A stretch of 64,000 nt of DNA from JAAZPT01 sp964544955 (lineage in GTDB: Bacteria; Bacillota; Clostridia; Christensenellales; Aristaeellaceae): assembly GCA_964544955.1 (NCBI GenBank), contig CAZJEB010000001.1, positions 310,001 through 374,000 of the forward strand, read 5' to 3'. Below are positions 15,963 through 24,879 of this stretch, in pieces. Position 1 is the first letter of the stretch. Each line of letters begins with the position of its first letter. A program made the translations under genes and the position numbers. Under the pieces are notes generated by a model. It saw only the letters and a list, made by a program, of their open reading frames with translations. It was not told the DNA's origin and made no database searches.

Positions 15963-16979
15963 TTGTCTAAAAATAAGAAATGTGTTGATATAGGTGGCCA
16001 AGCTGTTATAGAAGGCGTTATGATGAAATCCCCCGATGCGATGGGAATAGCAGTTAGAAAGCCTAATGGAGATATAGTAATAAGCCGTGAAAAAGTAGAA
16101 CCAATTTCTAAAAAGTATCCATGGATGGCTTGGCCATTTATTAGGGGTATTGTTAACTTTGCCATGATGATGGTTTTAGGAATGAACGTTTTACAAAAGG
16201 CAACAAATATGCTTGGAGTTTTAGACGAAGAACCAAGCAAGTTTGAAATATGGCTAAGTAAAAAACTTGGTAAAAGCATTGAAAAAATTGTAATGGCTAC
16301 TGCAATTATACTGGCTATATTGCTTTCAGTTGTTATATTTTTTATGATACCAGAAGGATTCGCAATGTTATTAAGAAAGGCTACTACTAATAGGATAATA
16401 ATTGACCTTGGTAGTGGTTTGATACGAATAATTATATTGATTTTATACATGGTTATTGTATCCTTTGTTCCAGATGTGAAAAGAACATTTATGTATCATG
16501 GTGCTGAACATAAAACAGTTTATTGCCATGAAAACGATTTACCATTAACCGTTGAAAATGTTAGAAAGTTTTCTAGACTACATCCACGTTGCGGAACATC
16601 TTTTATATTAATAGTTTTTATTATTTCAATACTATTGTTTACAGTTGTTGGTTATCACGGTAATGTTTATTATTTAAGGCTTTTAAGCAGGTTAGCATTA
16701 ATGCCCATTATTGCTGGCATAAGTTATGAAATACTAAAAGGTTTAGCACACAGCAATTCAAAATTTATTAAAATTTTAAGATGGCCAGGTTTAAAATTGC
16801 AGTTACTTACAACAAAAGAGCCTACTGACGATATGCTTGAATGTGCAATTGTTGCTATGAACGTAGCGTTACACGGTGAACCTGAAGGCATTAAAAATGA
16901 AGATGGCTATATAATAATAAAGGATTATAGACAGGCAGACCCAATACTTAAAGACTTGATAAATAATGAAAATAATTGA
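15963..16979 (+). CDS. DUF1385 family membrane protein (YqhQ-like)
   Basis: A 338-residue membrane protein starting with DIGGQAVIEGVMMKSP, the diagnostic N-terminus of DUF1385. At least four hydrophobic helices are visible (about 100-125, 145-165, 215-235, 240-260) and the conserved YHGAEHKTV and HPRCGTSF motifs lie between them, with His and Cys residues that could bind a metal. Its role is unknown, but it is a regular neighbour of prmC and prfA. TTG 15963 is preferred because the GAGGTG ribosome-binding site overlaps the alternative GTG at 15954. Confidence 0.88.
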   Translation: MSKNKKCVDIGGQAVIEGVMMKSPDAMGIAVRKPNGDIVISREKVEPISKKYPWMAWPFIRGIVNFAMMMVLGMNVLQKATNMLGVLDEEPSKFEIWLSKKLGKSIEKIVMATAIILAILLSVVIFFMIPEGFAMLLRKATTNRIIIDLGSGLIRIIILILYMVIVSFVPDVKRTFMYHGAEHKTVYCHENDLPLTVENVRKFSRLHPRCGTSFILIVFIISILLFTVVGYHGNVYYLRLLSRLALMPIIAGISYEILKGLAHSNSKFIKILRWPGLKLQLLTTKEPTDDMLECAIVAMNVALHGEPEGIKNEDGYIIIKDYRQADPILKDLINNENN

Positions 16980-17805
16980 TGCAATTAATAAAGGCGCTTC
17001 TACCTTACTAAAAAATAATATACCTAACCCAAATATAGATTCGGAATATTTATTATCCGAAGTATTAGGAATGAGTAGAATGGACCTATTTATAAATAAG
17101 GATTTAGAATTAACTATTAACCAGCTTAAGTGCTTTGAACATTTTATTAGTATAAGAAAAACACGAAAGCCATTACAATACATTTTAAATTCTGCCAACT
17201 TTTATGGTTTAGATTTTTATGTTGATGAGAATGTGTTAATTCCAAGATCAGAAACAGAGTATCTTTGTGAGTATGCTATAAACATTGTTGCTAATAATAA
17301 ACTGAAAGTACTCGACCTATGCACTGGTAGTGGTGTAATTTGTGTAACAGTTGCTAAACATTGCCCTTTTGCAGAAGTTTATGCCAGCGATATTTCTGAT
17401 AAAGCCTTGGAGGTTGCGAGCAAAAACTCCAAATCTAATAATGTAAAAGTAAATTTTATACTGAGCGATTTGTTTAAAAGTTTTAATGAATTAAAATTTG
17501 ATTTAATTATATCAAACCCACCCTATATTAATAGCAATGCCTGTAAAACGCTTCAATTAGAGGTTATGCATGAACCTTCTTTGGCTTTGGACGGTGGTTA
17601 TGATGGGCTTGACTTATTGAGGGAGATTGTTACAAAAGCACCTAATTATTTAAAACCTGAAGGATTATTACTAATGGAAATTGGAGAAGATCAGGGCGCT
17701 GCTATGCAATTATTATTAAACGATAAATTTAAAGATATAAAAATTATTAAAGACTTACAAAATAGAGATAGATATGTGTATTCTAAATTAAAGGAGCAAA
17801 TTTAA
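16966..17805 (+). CDS. prmC: Release factor glutamine methyltransferase
   Basis: A 279-residue SAM-dependent methyltransferase that methylates the Gln of the GGQ motif of release factors. The SAM-binding motif is VLDLCTGSGVI (116-125) and the catalytic NPPY is at 184-187. The N-terminal helical domain includes the conserved RKPLQYI segment (68-73). The gene overlaps the end of the DUF1385 gene by 14 bases and its stop overlaps the prfA start, so substrate and modifying enzyme are coupled. Confidence 0.94.
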   Translation: MKIIDAINKGASTLLKNNIPNPNIDSEYLLSEVLGMSRMDLFINKDLELTINQLKCFEHFISIRKTRKPLQYILNSANFYGLDFYVDENVLIPRSETEYLCEYAINIVANNKLKVLDLCTGSGVICVTVAKHCPFAEVYASDISDKALEVASKNSKSNNVKVNFILSDLFKSFNELKFDLIISNPPYINSNACKTLQLEVMHEPSLALDGGYDGLDLLREIVTKAPNYLKPEGLLLMEIGEDQGAAMQLLLNDKFKDIKIIKDLQNRDRYVYSKLKEQI

Positions 17806-18875
17806 TGTTAATTGATAAATTTGAGTGGATGGTTAATAGGTACGATGAACTAACTACAGCTGTTGCCCAACCAGAAATAATTGCCGACCAAGCAAATTGG
17901 CAAAAGTTGTTAAAGGAACATTCAAAGCTTGAACCAGCAGTTATGGCGTATAGAGAGTACACTAAAACTCTTGAAGAAATTGAAGAAAGCAAAGAAATGT
18001 TAGAAATTCCCGATATGGCCGAAATGGCAAGGGAGGAATTAAATCATTTAGAAAATTTATTACCCAAGCTTGAAGAAAACTTAAAAATTTTATTGTTACC
18101 CAAAGATCCAGATGATGAAAGAAATATAATACTTGAAATACGTGCTGGTGCTGGCGGAGATGAAGCAGGACTATTTGGTGCAGCCTTATTAAGAATGTAC
18201 ACAAGATATTCTGAAAGAAAAAATTTAAAAATAGAACCTTTTTCTGCTAATATTACAGAGCTTGGCGGAGTAAAAGAAGTAGTTTATTCAATTAGCGGTA
18301 AGGATGTTTTCTCTAGGTTAAAGTTTGAAAGTGGTGTACATAGAGTACAAAGGGTTCCCACTACAGAGTCTAGTGGCAGAATACATACAAGTACAGTTAC
18401 CGTTGCTGTTTTACCCGAAGCTGAAGACGTTGAAATTAATATACAGCCACAGGATGTTAGAGTTGACGTGTATAGATCATCAGGGCATGGTGGTCAAAGC
18501 GTAAACACAACCGACTCAGCAGTGAGAATAACGCATATTGCTACTGGATTAGTTGTAACTTGCCAAGACGAAAAAAGCCAAATTAAGAACCGTGATAAAG
18601 CTATGCGTATACTAAAGTCTAGGTTATATGAACAAATGAGAGCTGAAAAAGACGAAGCATATGCCGCAAATAGGAAAGATCAGGTTGGTTCTGGCGACAG
18701 AAGTGAAAGAATAAGAACTTATAATTACCCACAAGGTAGAGTTACTGACCATAGAATAGGTTTAACCTTATATAAGCTTGATGAAATACTAGATGGCGAT
18801 TTGGATGAGGTTATAGATGCTTTATTGTTAGCAGATCAAGCAGAAAAATTAAAAAGCTTAAACGAAGAAAGATAG
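17805..18875 (+). CDS. prfA: Peptide chain release factor 1
   Basis: A 356-residue release factor with GGQ at residues 229-231 (GHGGQSVN) and a PxT codon-recognition tripeptide, here PTT, at 185-187, which marks RF1 (UAA/UAG) rather than RF2. GAGGDEAGLF at 115-124 is also conserved. Its first base is the last base of the prmC stop codon. Confidence 0.96.
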   Translation: MLIDKFEWMVNRYDELTTAVAQPEIIADQANWQKLLKEHSKLEPAVMAYREYTKTLEEIEESKEMLEIPDMAEMAREELNHLENLLPKLEENLKILLLPKDPDDERNIILEIRAGAGGDEAGLFGAALLRMYTRYSERKNLKIEPFSANITELGGVKEVVYSISGKDVFSRLKFESGVHRVQRVPTTESSGRIHTSTVTVAVLPEAEDVEINIQPQDVRVDVYRSSGHGGQSVNTTDSAVRITHIATGLVVTCQDEKSQIKNRDKAMRILKSRLYEQMRAEKDEAYAANRKDQVGSGDRSERIRTYNYPQGRVTDHRIGLTLYKLDEILDGDLDEVIDALLLADQAEKLKSLNEER

Positions 18876-18882
18876 TTTTATT

Positions 18883-19950
18883 ATGCAAACCCAAATTTTA
18901 ACGCCTAATAAAGTTAATATCAAAAAAGCCTCCATAATATTAAAAAATGGAGGTTTAGTTTCGTTTCCAACAGAAACGGTATATGGCCTTGGTGCAAACG
19001 CATTAGACAAAAATGCAATATTAAAAATTTTTGAGGTAAAAGGTAGACCTAGTAATAACCCATTAATTGTTCATATTTCAAAATTAGAAATATTGTATAC
19101 CTTATGTGAGGTAAATGATGGTGCTATTGCTTTAATTAAAAAGTTTTGGCCCGGCCCTTTAACTTTAGTATTACCAAAAAAAGCAATAATACCCAAAGAG
19201 TTGAACGGAGGCTTAGATAGTGTGGCTGTTAGGATGCCACGCAATGAAACTGCCCTTAGCTTATTAAATGAGTGTGATTTCCCTATTGCTGCCCCTAGTG
19301 CAAACTCAAGCGGAAAGCCCAGTCCAACAAAAGCCATGCATGTTTATGATGATTTAGTTGGACGAATACCATTAATTATTGATGGTGGAAATTGTAGTGT
19401 TGGTTTAGAAAGTACAGTAATAGACTTAACTAAAAAGCCCTTTACTATATTAAGGCCAGGCGGTGTTACATTAGAACAAATAAAAGAAGTTTTTCCAGAT
19501 ACTATATTAAGTAGTGCAATATTAGAACCTTTGAAAGAAGGAGAAAAAGCCCTATCACCAGGGATGTTGTATAAACATTATTCCCCTAATGCAGATTTAA
19601 CATTAGTTGAGGGTGATTACGATGATGTAATAACTGTTTGTAATGCTTTAGCAAAAGCAGCGGAATTATCTAATATAAAAACAAGAATACTATGTTTTGA
19701 AGAACATTTAGATTATTATCCTAAAGAAATTGCAGTTAGTTTTGGAAAGCTAGCAAACCTTGAAAATGCTGCGAAACAAATGTTTTCAATACTTAGAGAT
19801 ATGGATAATGAAAATGTTGAAAAAATTTATAGTGAAATACCTGCAAAGGGTGGATTGGGTTTAGCAATATTAAACAGAATGATAAGAGCTGCAGGATTTA
19901 AGAAAATAAATGCAAGTGAATATTTAAAAAAACAAAAAGGAGAAATTTAA
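18883..19950 (+). CDS. L-threonylcarbamoyladenylate synthase (Sua5/YwlC type)
   Basis: A 355-residue enzyme that makes threonylcarbamoyl-AMP for the t6A modification of ANN-decoding tRNAs. The YrdC domain covers about residues 10-200 (SFPTETVYGLGANA, KGRPSNNPLIVH, SANSSGKPSPT), and the C-terminal Sua5 domain covers about 230-345, joined by the usual linker with SPGMLYKHYSP. This makes it the long Sua5 form rather than TsaC. It is the last gene of the prfA unit. Confidence 0.92.
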   Translation: MQTQILTPNKVNIKKASIILKNGGLVSFPTETVYGLGANALDKNAILKIFEVKGRPSNNPLIVHISKLEILYTLCEVNDGAIALIKKFWPGPLTLVLPKKAIIPKELNGGLDSVAVRMPRNETALSLLNECDFPIAAPSANSSGKPSPTKAMHVYDDLVGRIPLIIDGGNCSVGLESTVIDLTKKPFTILRPGGVTLEQIKEVFPDTILSSAILEPLKEGEKALSPGMLYKHYSPNADLTLVEGDYDDVITVCNALAKAAELSNIKTRILCFEEHLDYYPKEIAVSFGKLANLENAAKQMFSILRDMDNENVEKIYSEIPAKGGLGLAILNRMIRAAGFKKINASEYLKKQKGEI

Positions 19951-19961
19951 TTCTCCTTTTT
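19934..19961. terminator. Bidirectional terminator with the tsaC/sua5 stop codon in its loop
   Basis: AAAAGGAGAA and TTCTCCTTTT pair around ATTTAA, whose TAA is the stop codon of the upstream gene. T tracts on both strands also serve the convergent amidohydrolase gene, whose stop is at 19960. Confidence 0.85.
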
Positions 19962-20769
19962 ATATTTTTATATTAAGTTGTTCAAAAAATTTTACTATGT
20001 TTTTATAAAATATTTTGTCTTTTTTTTCTTGACTTAAAGGTAGGCTCTTTATTTTATTTACTTCTACTTCAGGTATCCACATAGGATAATCAGTGCCATA
20101 AAGAACTTTATCATCATCATATCTATTTATTATACTAACAGCAGTTTTATCATCAAGAGAATATAGGCTTGAAGATGTATCTACCCATACATTTTCACAG
20201 TCTGCAAGTTCTTTCCAACCTTCGTTCCAGATTGACCATCCACCAAAATGAGCACAAATAACTTTTAAATCAGTTATTTTATTTAATACCTTTCTTAGCC
20301 TAGATGGTTCGCTATATTCATACCTATAATCTCCAACATGTATTAAAAATGGTATATTCATTTCTGCGGCTAACTTAAACATTGATATGGATTCATCACA
20401 GTCCAATAAAAACTTTTGAAAATCAGGATGAATTTTTACACCATGTAAGCCTAAGGATTTTAACCTTATAAATTCTTCTTTCATTTCCGAATATTCCATT
20501 AAAGGATGAATTGTACCAAAGCCTATAAATTTGTTTGGATTATCGTTTACAGCAGCGCCGAGGAAATTATTTATATTCATTACTCTATTAGGTGTTATTG
20601 CAGCTGAACATATTAGCGATTTTGATATTCCTGCTTTATCCATAGCATTAATCAAATCATCTGCTGTACCAGGGGCTAAAATAGGCAATTCATAAAACTC
20701 CCCTATAGATTTACCCGCTTTTTCGGCTATTTTATCTGGATATATATGTGTATGTGCGTCTATTATCAT
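19960..20769 (-). CDS. Amidohydrolase family protein (TIM-barrel metal-dependent hydrolase)
   Basis: A 269-residue amidohydrolase-2 family protein. The N-terminal metal ligands DAHTHIYPDK are present, HGVKIHPDFQ and LIHVGDY give the middle histidines, CAHFGG the next, and YGTDYPMW the late Asp. Substrate cannot be told from sequence; members include decarboxylases and lactonases. It follows glpK by 8 bases and is the last gene of the long recJ-relA unit. Confidence 0.82.
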   Translation of the reverse strand: MIIDAHTHIYPDKIAEKAGKSIGEFYELPILAPGTADDLINAMDKAGISKSLICSAAITPNRVMNINNFLGAAVNDNPNKFIGFGTIHPLMEYSEMKEEFIRLKSLGLHGVKIHPDFQKFLLDCDESISMFKLAAEMNIPFLIHVGDYRYEYSEPSRLRKVLNKITDLKVICAHFGGWSIWNEGWKELADCENVWVDTSSSLYSLDDKTAVSIINRYDDDKVLYGTDYPMWIPEVEVNKIKSLPLSQEKKDKIFYKNIVKFFEQLNIKI

Positions 20770-20777
20770 TTTATCTC

Positions 20778-22280
20778 CTAATTATGCTCTTCCCAATCTA
20801 ATGAACGTTCAACAGCTCTTTTCCATCCCTTAATTAGCTTTATTCTACTTTCTTTTTCCATTATGGGTCTATAAATTAAATCCGTATTATAAAGTTTTGA
20901 TACTTCATTTAAATCTTTATATATTCCTACCGATAAACCAGCTAATAGAGCTGCTCCAAATGCAGTCGTTTCAAACAAATTTGGCCTTTCTATATTTAAG
21001 TTTGATATATCAGCCTGGAATTGCATTAAGAAAGAGTTTTCACTCGCTCCCCCATCAACCCTCATTTTATATGTATCTACTTTTGAATCAGCTTGCATAG
21101 CTTGTAGTAAATCATTAGATTGATAACATATTGCTTCTAAGGCCGACCTAACAACGTGTGCTCTATTTGTACCCCTTGTCATACCAACAATAGTTCCCCT
21201 ACTATACATATCCCAGTAAGGGGCTCCTAAGCCTGTAAATGCCGGAACCAAGTAAACACCGTTTGTGCTTTCAACACTTTTAGCAATGCTTTCAGATTCA
21301 GAGCTATGAGTAATCAATTTTAACTCATCCCTTAACCATTTAACAGTAGCACCACCCATAAATACACTACCTTCAATTGCATACGTAGGTTTGCCATCTA
21401 TACACCATGCCAAAGTTGAAATAAGGCCATTTTTGCTTTTTATTATTTGGTCACCAGTATTCATTAACATAAAACAACCTGTTCCGTATGTGTTTTTAAC
21501 CATACCTTTTTCAAAACACATCTGGCCAAAAAGAGCTGCATGTTGATCGCCTACAAGTGATGCAACAGGTATAGGTTTGCCTAAAAATTCACTTTTAAGC
21601 ATACCGATAACACCTGAAGTATCAACTACTTTTGGCAATATTTCAACTGGAATATTAAGAGCATTGAGTATTTCACTATCCCATTCCAGTTTATTAATAT
21701 CAAATATCATTGTTCTTGATGCATTTGTTGCATCAGTTACATGGGGTCTACCTTCAACTAAATTCCACGTCAAAAAGCTATCTACTGTTCCAAAGCACAA
21801 CTTACCACTTTTGGCCTTTTCATGAAGTTGATATGTATCTAATATATAGGCAATTTTAGTTCCAGAAAAATAAGCATCAGGTATTAATCCAGTTTTATCT
21901 ATAATATAATCCCTTAATCCCTTTTTTTCTAATTCTTTAACATAGGGTGCCGTTCTTCTGCACTGCCAAACTATAGCATTGCAAACACATTCACCCGTCT
22001 CTTTATCCCAAACTAAAGTTGTTTCCCTTTGGTTTGTTATACCGATAGCTAATATATCTTCAACTTTAATTTGAGCTTTTTCAACCGCTATTTTTAAAGC
22101 CCCAATTTGAGAATCTAATATATCATCAGGGTTATGCTCAACCCAACCAGGCTGTGGAAATATTTGAGGAAATTCTATAGCATGAGATGCAACTATCGAG
22201 CCTAAGGTATCAAATACAATCGCCCTTGAACTTGTGGTTCCTTGATCTAGTGCTATAATATATTTTTTAACATTATCCAT
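20778..22280 (-). CDS. glpK: Glycerol kinase
   Basis: A 500-residue FGGY kinase making sn-glycerol 3-phosphate. DQGTTSSRAIVFD (N-terminal ATP loop), QRETTLVWD, VTDATNASRTM and GLGAPYWDMYSRG are specific to GlpK. The Tyr-His-Phe-Tyr-Gly loop that holds the HPr phosphorylation site in enterococcal GlpK is not present at the matching place (before the VGDQHAALFG motif), so PTS activation may be absent. No glycerol facilitator or glpD is adjacent. It starts 9 bases after hemZ. Confidence 0.93.
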   Translation of the reverse strand: MDNVKKYIIALDQGTTSSRAIVFDTLGSIVASHAIEFPQIFPQPGWVEHNPDDILDSQIGALKIAVEKAQIKVEDILAIGITNQRETTLVWDKETGECVCNAIVWQCRRTAPYVKELEKKGLRDYIIDKTGLIPDAYFSGTKIAYILDTYQLHEKAKSGKLCFGTVDSFLTWNLVEGRPHVTDATNASRTMIFDINKLEWDSEILNALNIPVEILPKVVDTSGVIGMLKSEFLGKPIPVASLVGDQHAALFGQMCFEKGMVKNTYGTGCFMLMNTGDQIIKSKNGLISTLAWCIDGKPTYAIEGSVFMGGATVKWLRDELKLITHSSESESIAKSVESTNGVYLVPAFTGLGAPYWDMYSRGTIVGMTRGTNRAHVVRSALEAICYQSNDLLQAMQADSKVDTYKMRVDGGASENSFLMQFQADISNLNIERPNLFETTAFGAALLAGLSVGIYKDLNEVSKLYNTDLIYRPIMEKESRIKLIKGWKRAVERSLDWEEHN

Positions 22281-22289
22281 AAATTCCTC

Positions 22290-23783
22290 CTAATTTTCGT
22301 TAAATAGCTCAAACTTTCTTTCAATCATTTGTGTAATTCGTTCTATATAGATGCTAACATTACTTACATTTGGAGCGCGTTCAATTCTTTTATTTTTATC
22401 AAAAAATACTCTTTTTGAAATAGCACCAGCACCCACGGCTATAATATTAACATTTTCCTCCATAATATCCACATTATAAAGGCATTCCTTCCCCATTTTA
22501 GAATAAGCAATGTTTTGTTGCTGACCTGACATATATTTCTGCCTATACAAGTAATATGGTTCCATATTTAATTTTTTTGCTGTTTCATCCCCATAGTCAG
22601 CCATATTTTGTATTATATTATCATCAGTTAAAGTTTTATTGTTTAATGCTAATTTGCTACCTTTTTTTATTGCCAAAGAATGTATTGTTAAACCCTCAGG
22701 ATTCAACTTAAATATCTCATCCATAGTGTATTTAAAATCATCAAAGCTTTCCCCTGGCAAACCCATTATAGTATCCATATTTATATTGTTAAACCCACAA
22801 TCTTTTGCCAATTTATAAGCATTAATTGTTTGCATTGCATTATGGTTTCTTCCAATAAGTTTAAGTGTTTTATCTAACATGGTTTGTGGGTTTATGCTAA
22901 TTCTACTTACATTATATTTAGATAGCACTTTCAATTTATCAAAAGTTATTGAATCAGGCCTACCTGCCTCAACGGTAAATTCACAGCCTTCAAACGCTTC
23001 TGGAAATATTTCTAGAAAATTACTAAGTAGCTTATTTATCTGGAATTGATTAATTGATGTTGGCGTACCACCACCAATGTAAACACACCTAAGTTTTAAT
23101 TTGTTTTGTTTACACAATTTTTTTACACTTTTTAATTCTAAAATAAGAGCATTCAAATAATCATCAACAAACAAATCATCTTTTAATGTTTCACCAGGGA
23201 AAGAACAGTATACGCACCTAGTATTACAAAAGGGTATGCTTATATATAAATCAAAATCATTTTTACTAGACTGCTTTAAGCCCTTTTGAACATTTACTGT
23301 GTTAGATAACAATTTAACTTTTTTTATATCTACATCATATTCATCAACCAAATAATTTTCTGCCTGCTGAATAGTATAGCCATTATTAATATGTTCATAC
23401 ATTAAATATGTTGGCCTAACCCCAGTTAATGATCCCCAAGGAGATACTTTACCATAAACTTTTTTTAGCAAATTATACAAAGATTGTTTGCAAAGCCTTT
23501 TTAAATCTCTTTTTAAAAACAATTCTTCAAATTCAACATCAAAATCAACTGGTTTTATAGATGTTTTATTATAATTATACTCATTTAAATTGTTTTTATA
23601 ATTTAATGTACATTCCCATTCAGTTTTTTTATCATAAATATTATGTTTAATAATAATATCATTATTTTCTATGTTATTGTAATCTTCATTAAAGCATAGT
23701 TCATAATTACTAAAAAATATATTTAAAATATCTCTAAAATCATTAGTAAAATTGACATAATCAGTGTAAAAGAATATTTTCAT
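22290..23783 (-). CDS. hemZ: Coproporphyrinogen dehydrogenase-like radical SAM protein HemZ
   Basis: A 497-residue protein with an N-terminal domain of about 170 residues specific to HemZ and a radical SAM core with C186-x3-C190-x2-C193. Landmarks are YIGGGTPT, SINPQTM and GLPGESFDDF. The proposed reaction is oxygen-independent oxidation of coproporphyrinogen III, but HemZ activity is not firmly shown and no other heme genes are near. An upstream ATG at 23819 would overlap the preceding gene; ATG 23783 gives a clean 7-base gap. Confidence 0.85.
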   Translation of the reverse strand: MKIFFYTDYVNFTNDFRDILNIFFSNYELCFNEDYNNIENNDIIIKHNIYDKKTEWECTLNYKNNLNEYNYNKTSIKPVDFDVEFEELFLKRDLKRLCKQSLYNLLKKVYGKVSPWGSLTGVRPTYLMYEHINNGYTIQQAENYLVDEYDVDIKKVKLLSNTVNVQKGLKQSSKNDFDLYISIPFCNTRCVYCSFPGETLKDDLFVDDYLNALILELKSVKKLCKQNKLKLRCVYIGGGTPTSINQFQINKLLSNFLEIFPEAFEGCEFTVEAGRPDSITFDKLKVLSKYNVSRISINPQTMLDKTLKLIGRNHNAMQTINAYKLAKDCGFNNINMDTIMGLPGESFDDFKYTMDEIFKLNPEGLTIHSLAIKKGSKLALNNKTLTDDNIIQNMADYGDETAKKLNMEPYYLYRQKYMSGQQQNIAYSKMGKECLYNVDIMEENVNIIAVGAGAISKRVFFDKNKRIERAPNVSNVSIYIERITQMIERKFELFNEN

Positions 23784-23790
23784 ACAAAAA

Positions 23791-24408
23791 TTACCTGCCT
23801 GTTTTTGTTTCATTACCATGGCCAGGTAAACATATATATCTATATGGTAATTTTAAAAGAATTCTAAGCGAATTTACTAAATCATTAAAATTACCGCCAT
23901 AAAAATCGGTTCTACCATAACCATTGTTAAATAATGTATCACCAGTAAACAAGTAATGATTATCACCAACATCAAGCGCGATGCATGAGCTCCCTTTTGA
24001 GTGCCCTGGTGTATGTATAATTTTAAAATCTAAGCCAGATGAGGTTATTACATCATCATTATTAAAAACTTCAACAATATTTTCTGGTATAGTAATAGAA
24101 TTAGAAACAAATGAATCTGAACCGTTTTTAACTGGATCAGCAATCATCTCTTTATCTAATTCATGTATATACACTTTAAAATCATATTTTAACTTTAAAT
24201 CTAATACAGCTGCTATATGGTCAAAATGGCCGTGAGTTAAGAAAACTTTATCTATTTTTTTATTGCCAATTACTTCAATAATGCTATCCGCATCAAAGCC
24301 TGGATCAATTATTGTTACTTTATCGCTATAAGATTCTATTACATAGCAATTTGTTGAAATTGGACCCACTACTACTTTTTTTATAGTTATATTATCAAAA
24401 TTATACAT
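23791..24408 (-). CDS. MBL-fold hydrolase (glyoxalase II-like)
   Basis: A 205-residue metallo-beta-lactamase-fold protein. The metal motif THGHFDH is followed by HTPGHSKGS and FTGDTLFNNGYGRTD, giving all expected His and Asp ligands of the YcbL/glyoxalase II-like group, and the last His is in CLPGHG. It ends about 8-10 residues earlier than many homologues. The SD GGAG sits between two ATGs, so the second (24408) is taken. It lies between dtd and hemZ, the common clostridial order; substrate unknown, a thioester such as S-lactoylglutathione-like being one option. Confidence 0.83.
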   Translation of the reverse strand: MYNFDNITIKKVVVGPISTNCYVIESYSDKVTIIDPGFDADSIIEVIGNKKIDKVFLTHGHFDHIAAVLDLKLKYDFKVYIHELDKEMIADPVKNGSDSFVSNSITIPENIVEVFNNDDVITSSGLDFKIIHTPGHSKGSSCIALDVGDNHYLFTGDTLFNNGYGRTDFYGGNFNDLVNSLRILLKLPYRYICLPGHGNETKTGR

Positions 24409-24419
24409 TATATTCTCCA

Positions 24420-24869
24420 TTAAAAAAGCTTTTTACTATCAAGCAATATTGTTACTGGGCCATCATTTACTAGAGAAACTTTCATATCAGCACCAAAAAC
24501 ACCTTTTTTTACTGGAATGTTATTTTTCTCAAGCCCTTCACAAACTTTATTATAAAGAACTATTGCTTTTGATGGTTCTTCAGCTTTTATAAATGAAGGA
24601 CGCCTGCCGTGACGAGCATCACCACTAAGAGTAAATTGGCTTATTGCTATAATTTCACCCTTTATATCAATTATTGATAAATTCATTTTATCTTCATTAT
24701 CATTAAATATTCTTAACCCAGTTATTTTATTTATTATATATTGGGAATCAATTTCTGTATCCCCTACTTCAACGCCAATTAAAACCAAAAAGCCTTGATT
24801 TATTTCACTTATTAAAGCATTATCAACTTTAACTGATGCCGATGATACTCTCTGTACTACTGCGCGCAT
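24420..24869 (-). CDS. dtd: D-aminoacyl-tRNA deacylase
   Basis: A 149-residue DTD enzyme that removes D-amino acids (and glycine) mischarged on tRNA. The active-site motif SQFTLSGD and the C-terminal NDGPVT segment, which forms the cross-subunit Gly-cisPro site, are both intact, as is the MRAVVQRV start. Directly behind relA, 10 bases apart. Confidence 0.94.
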   Translation of the reverse strand: MRAVVQRVSSASVKVDNALISEINQGFLVLIGVEVGDTEIDSQYIINKITGLRIFNDNEDKMNLSIIDIKGEIIAISQFTLSGDARHGRRPSFIKAEEPSKAIVLYNKVCEGLEKNNIPVKKGVFGADMKVSLVNDGPVTILLDSKKLF

Positions 24870-24879
24870 TTATCCTCCA

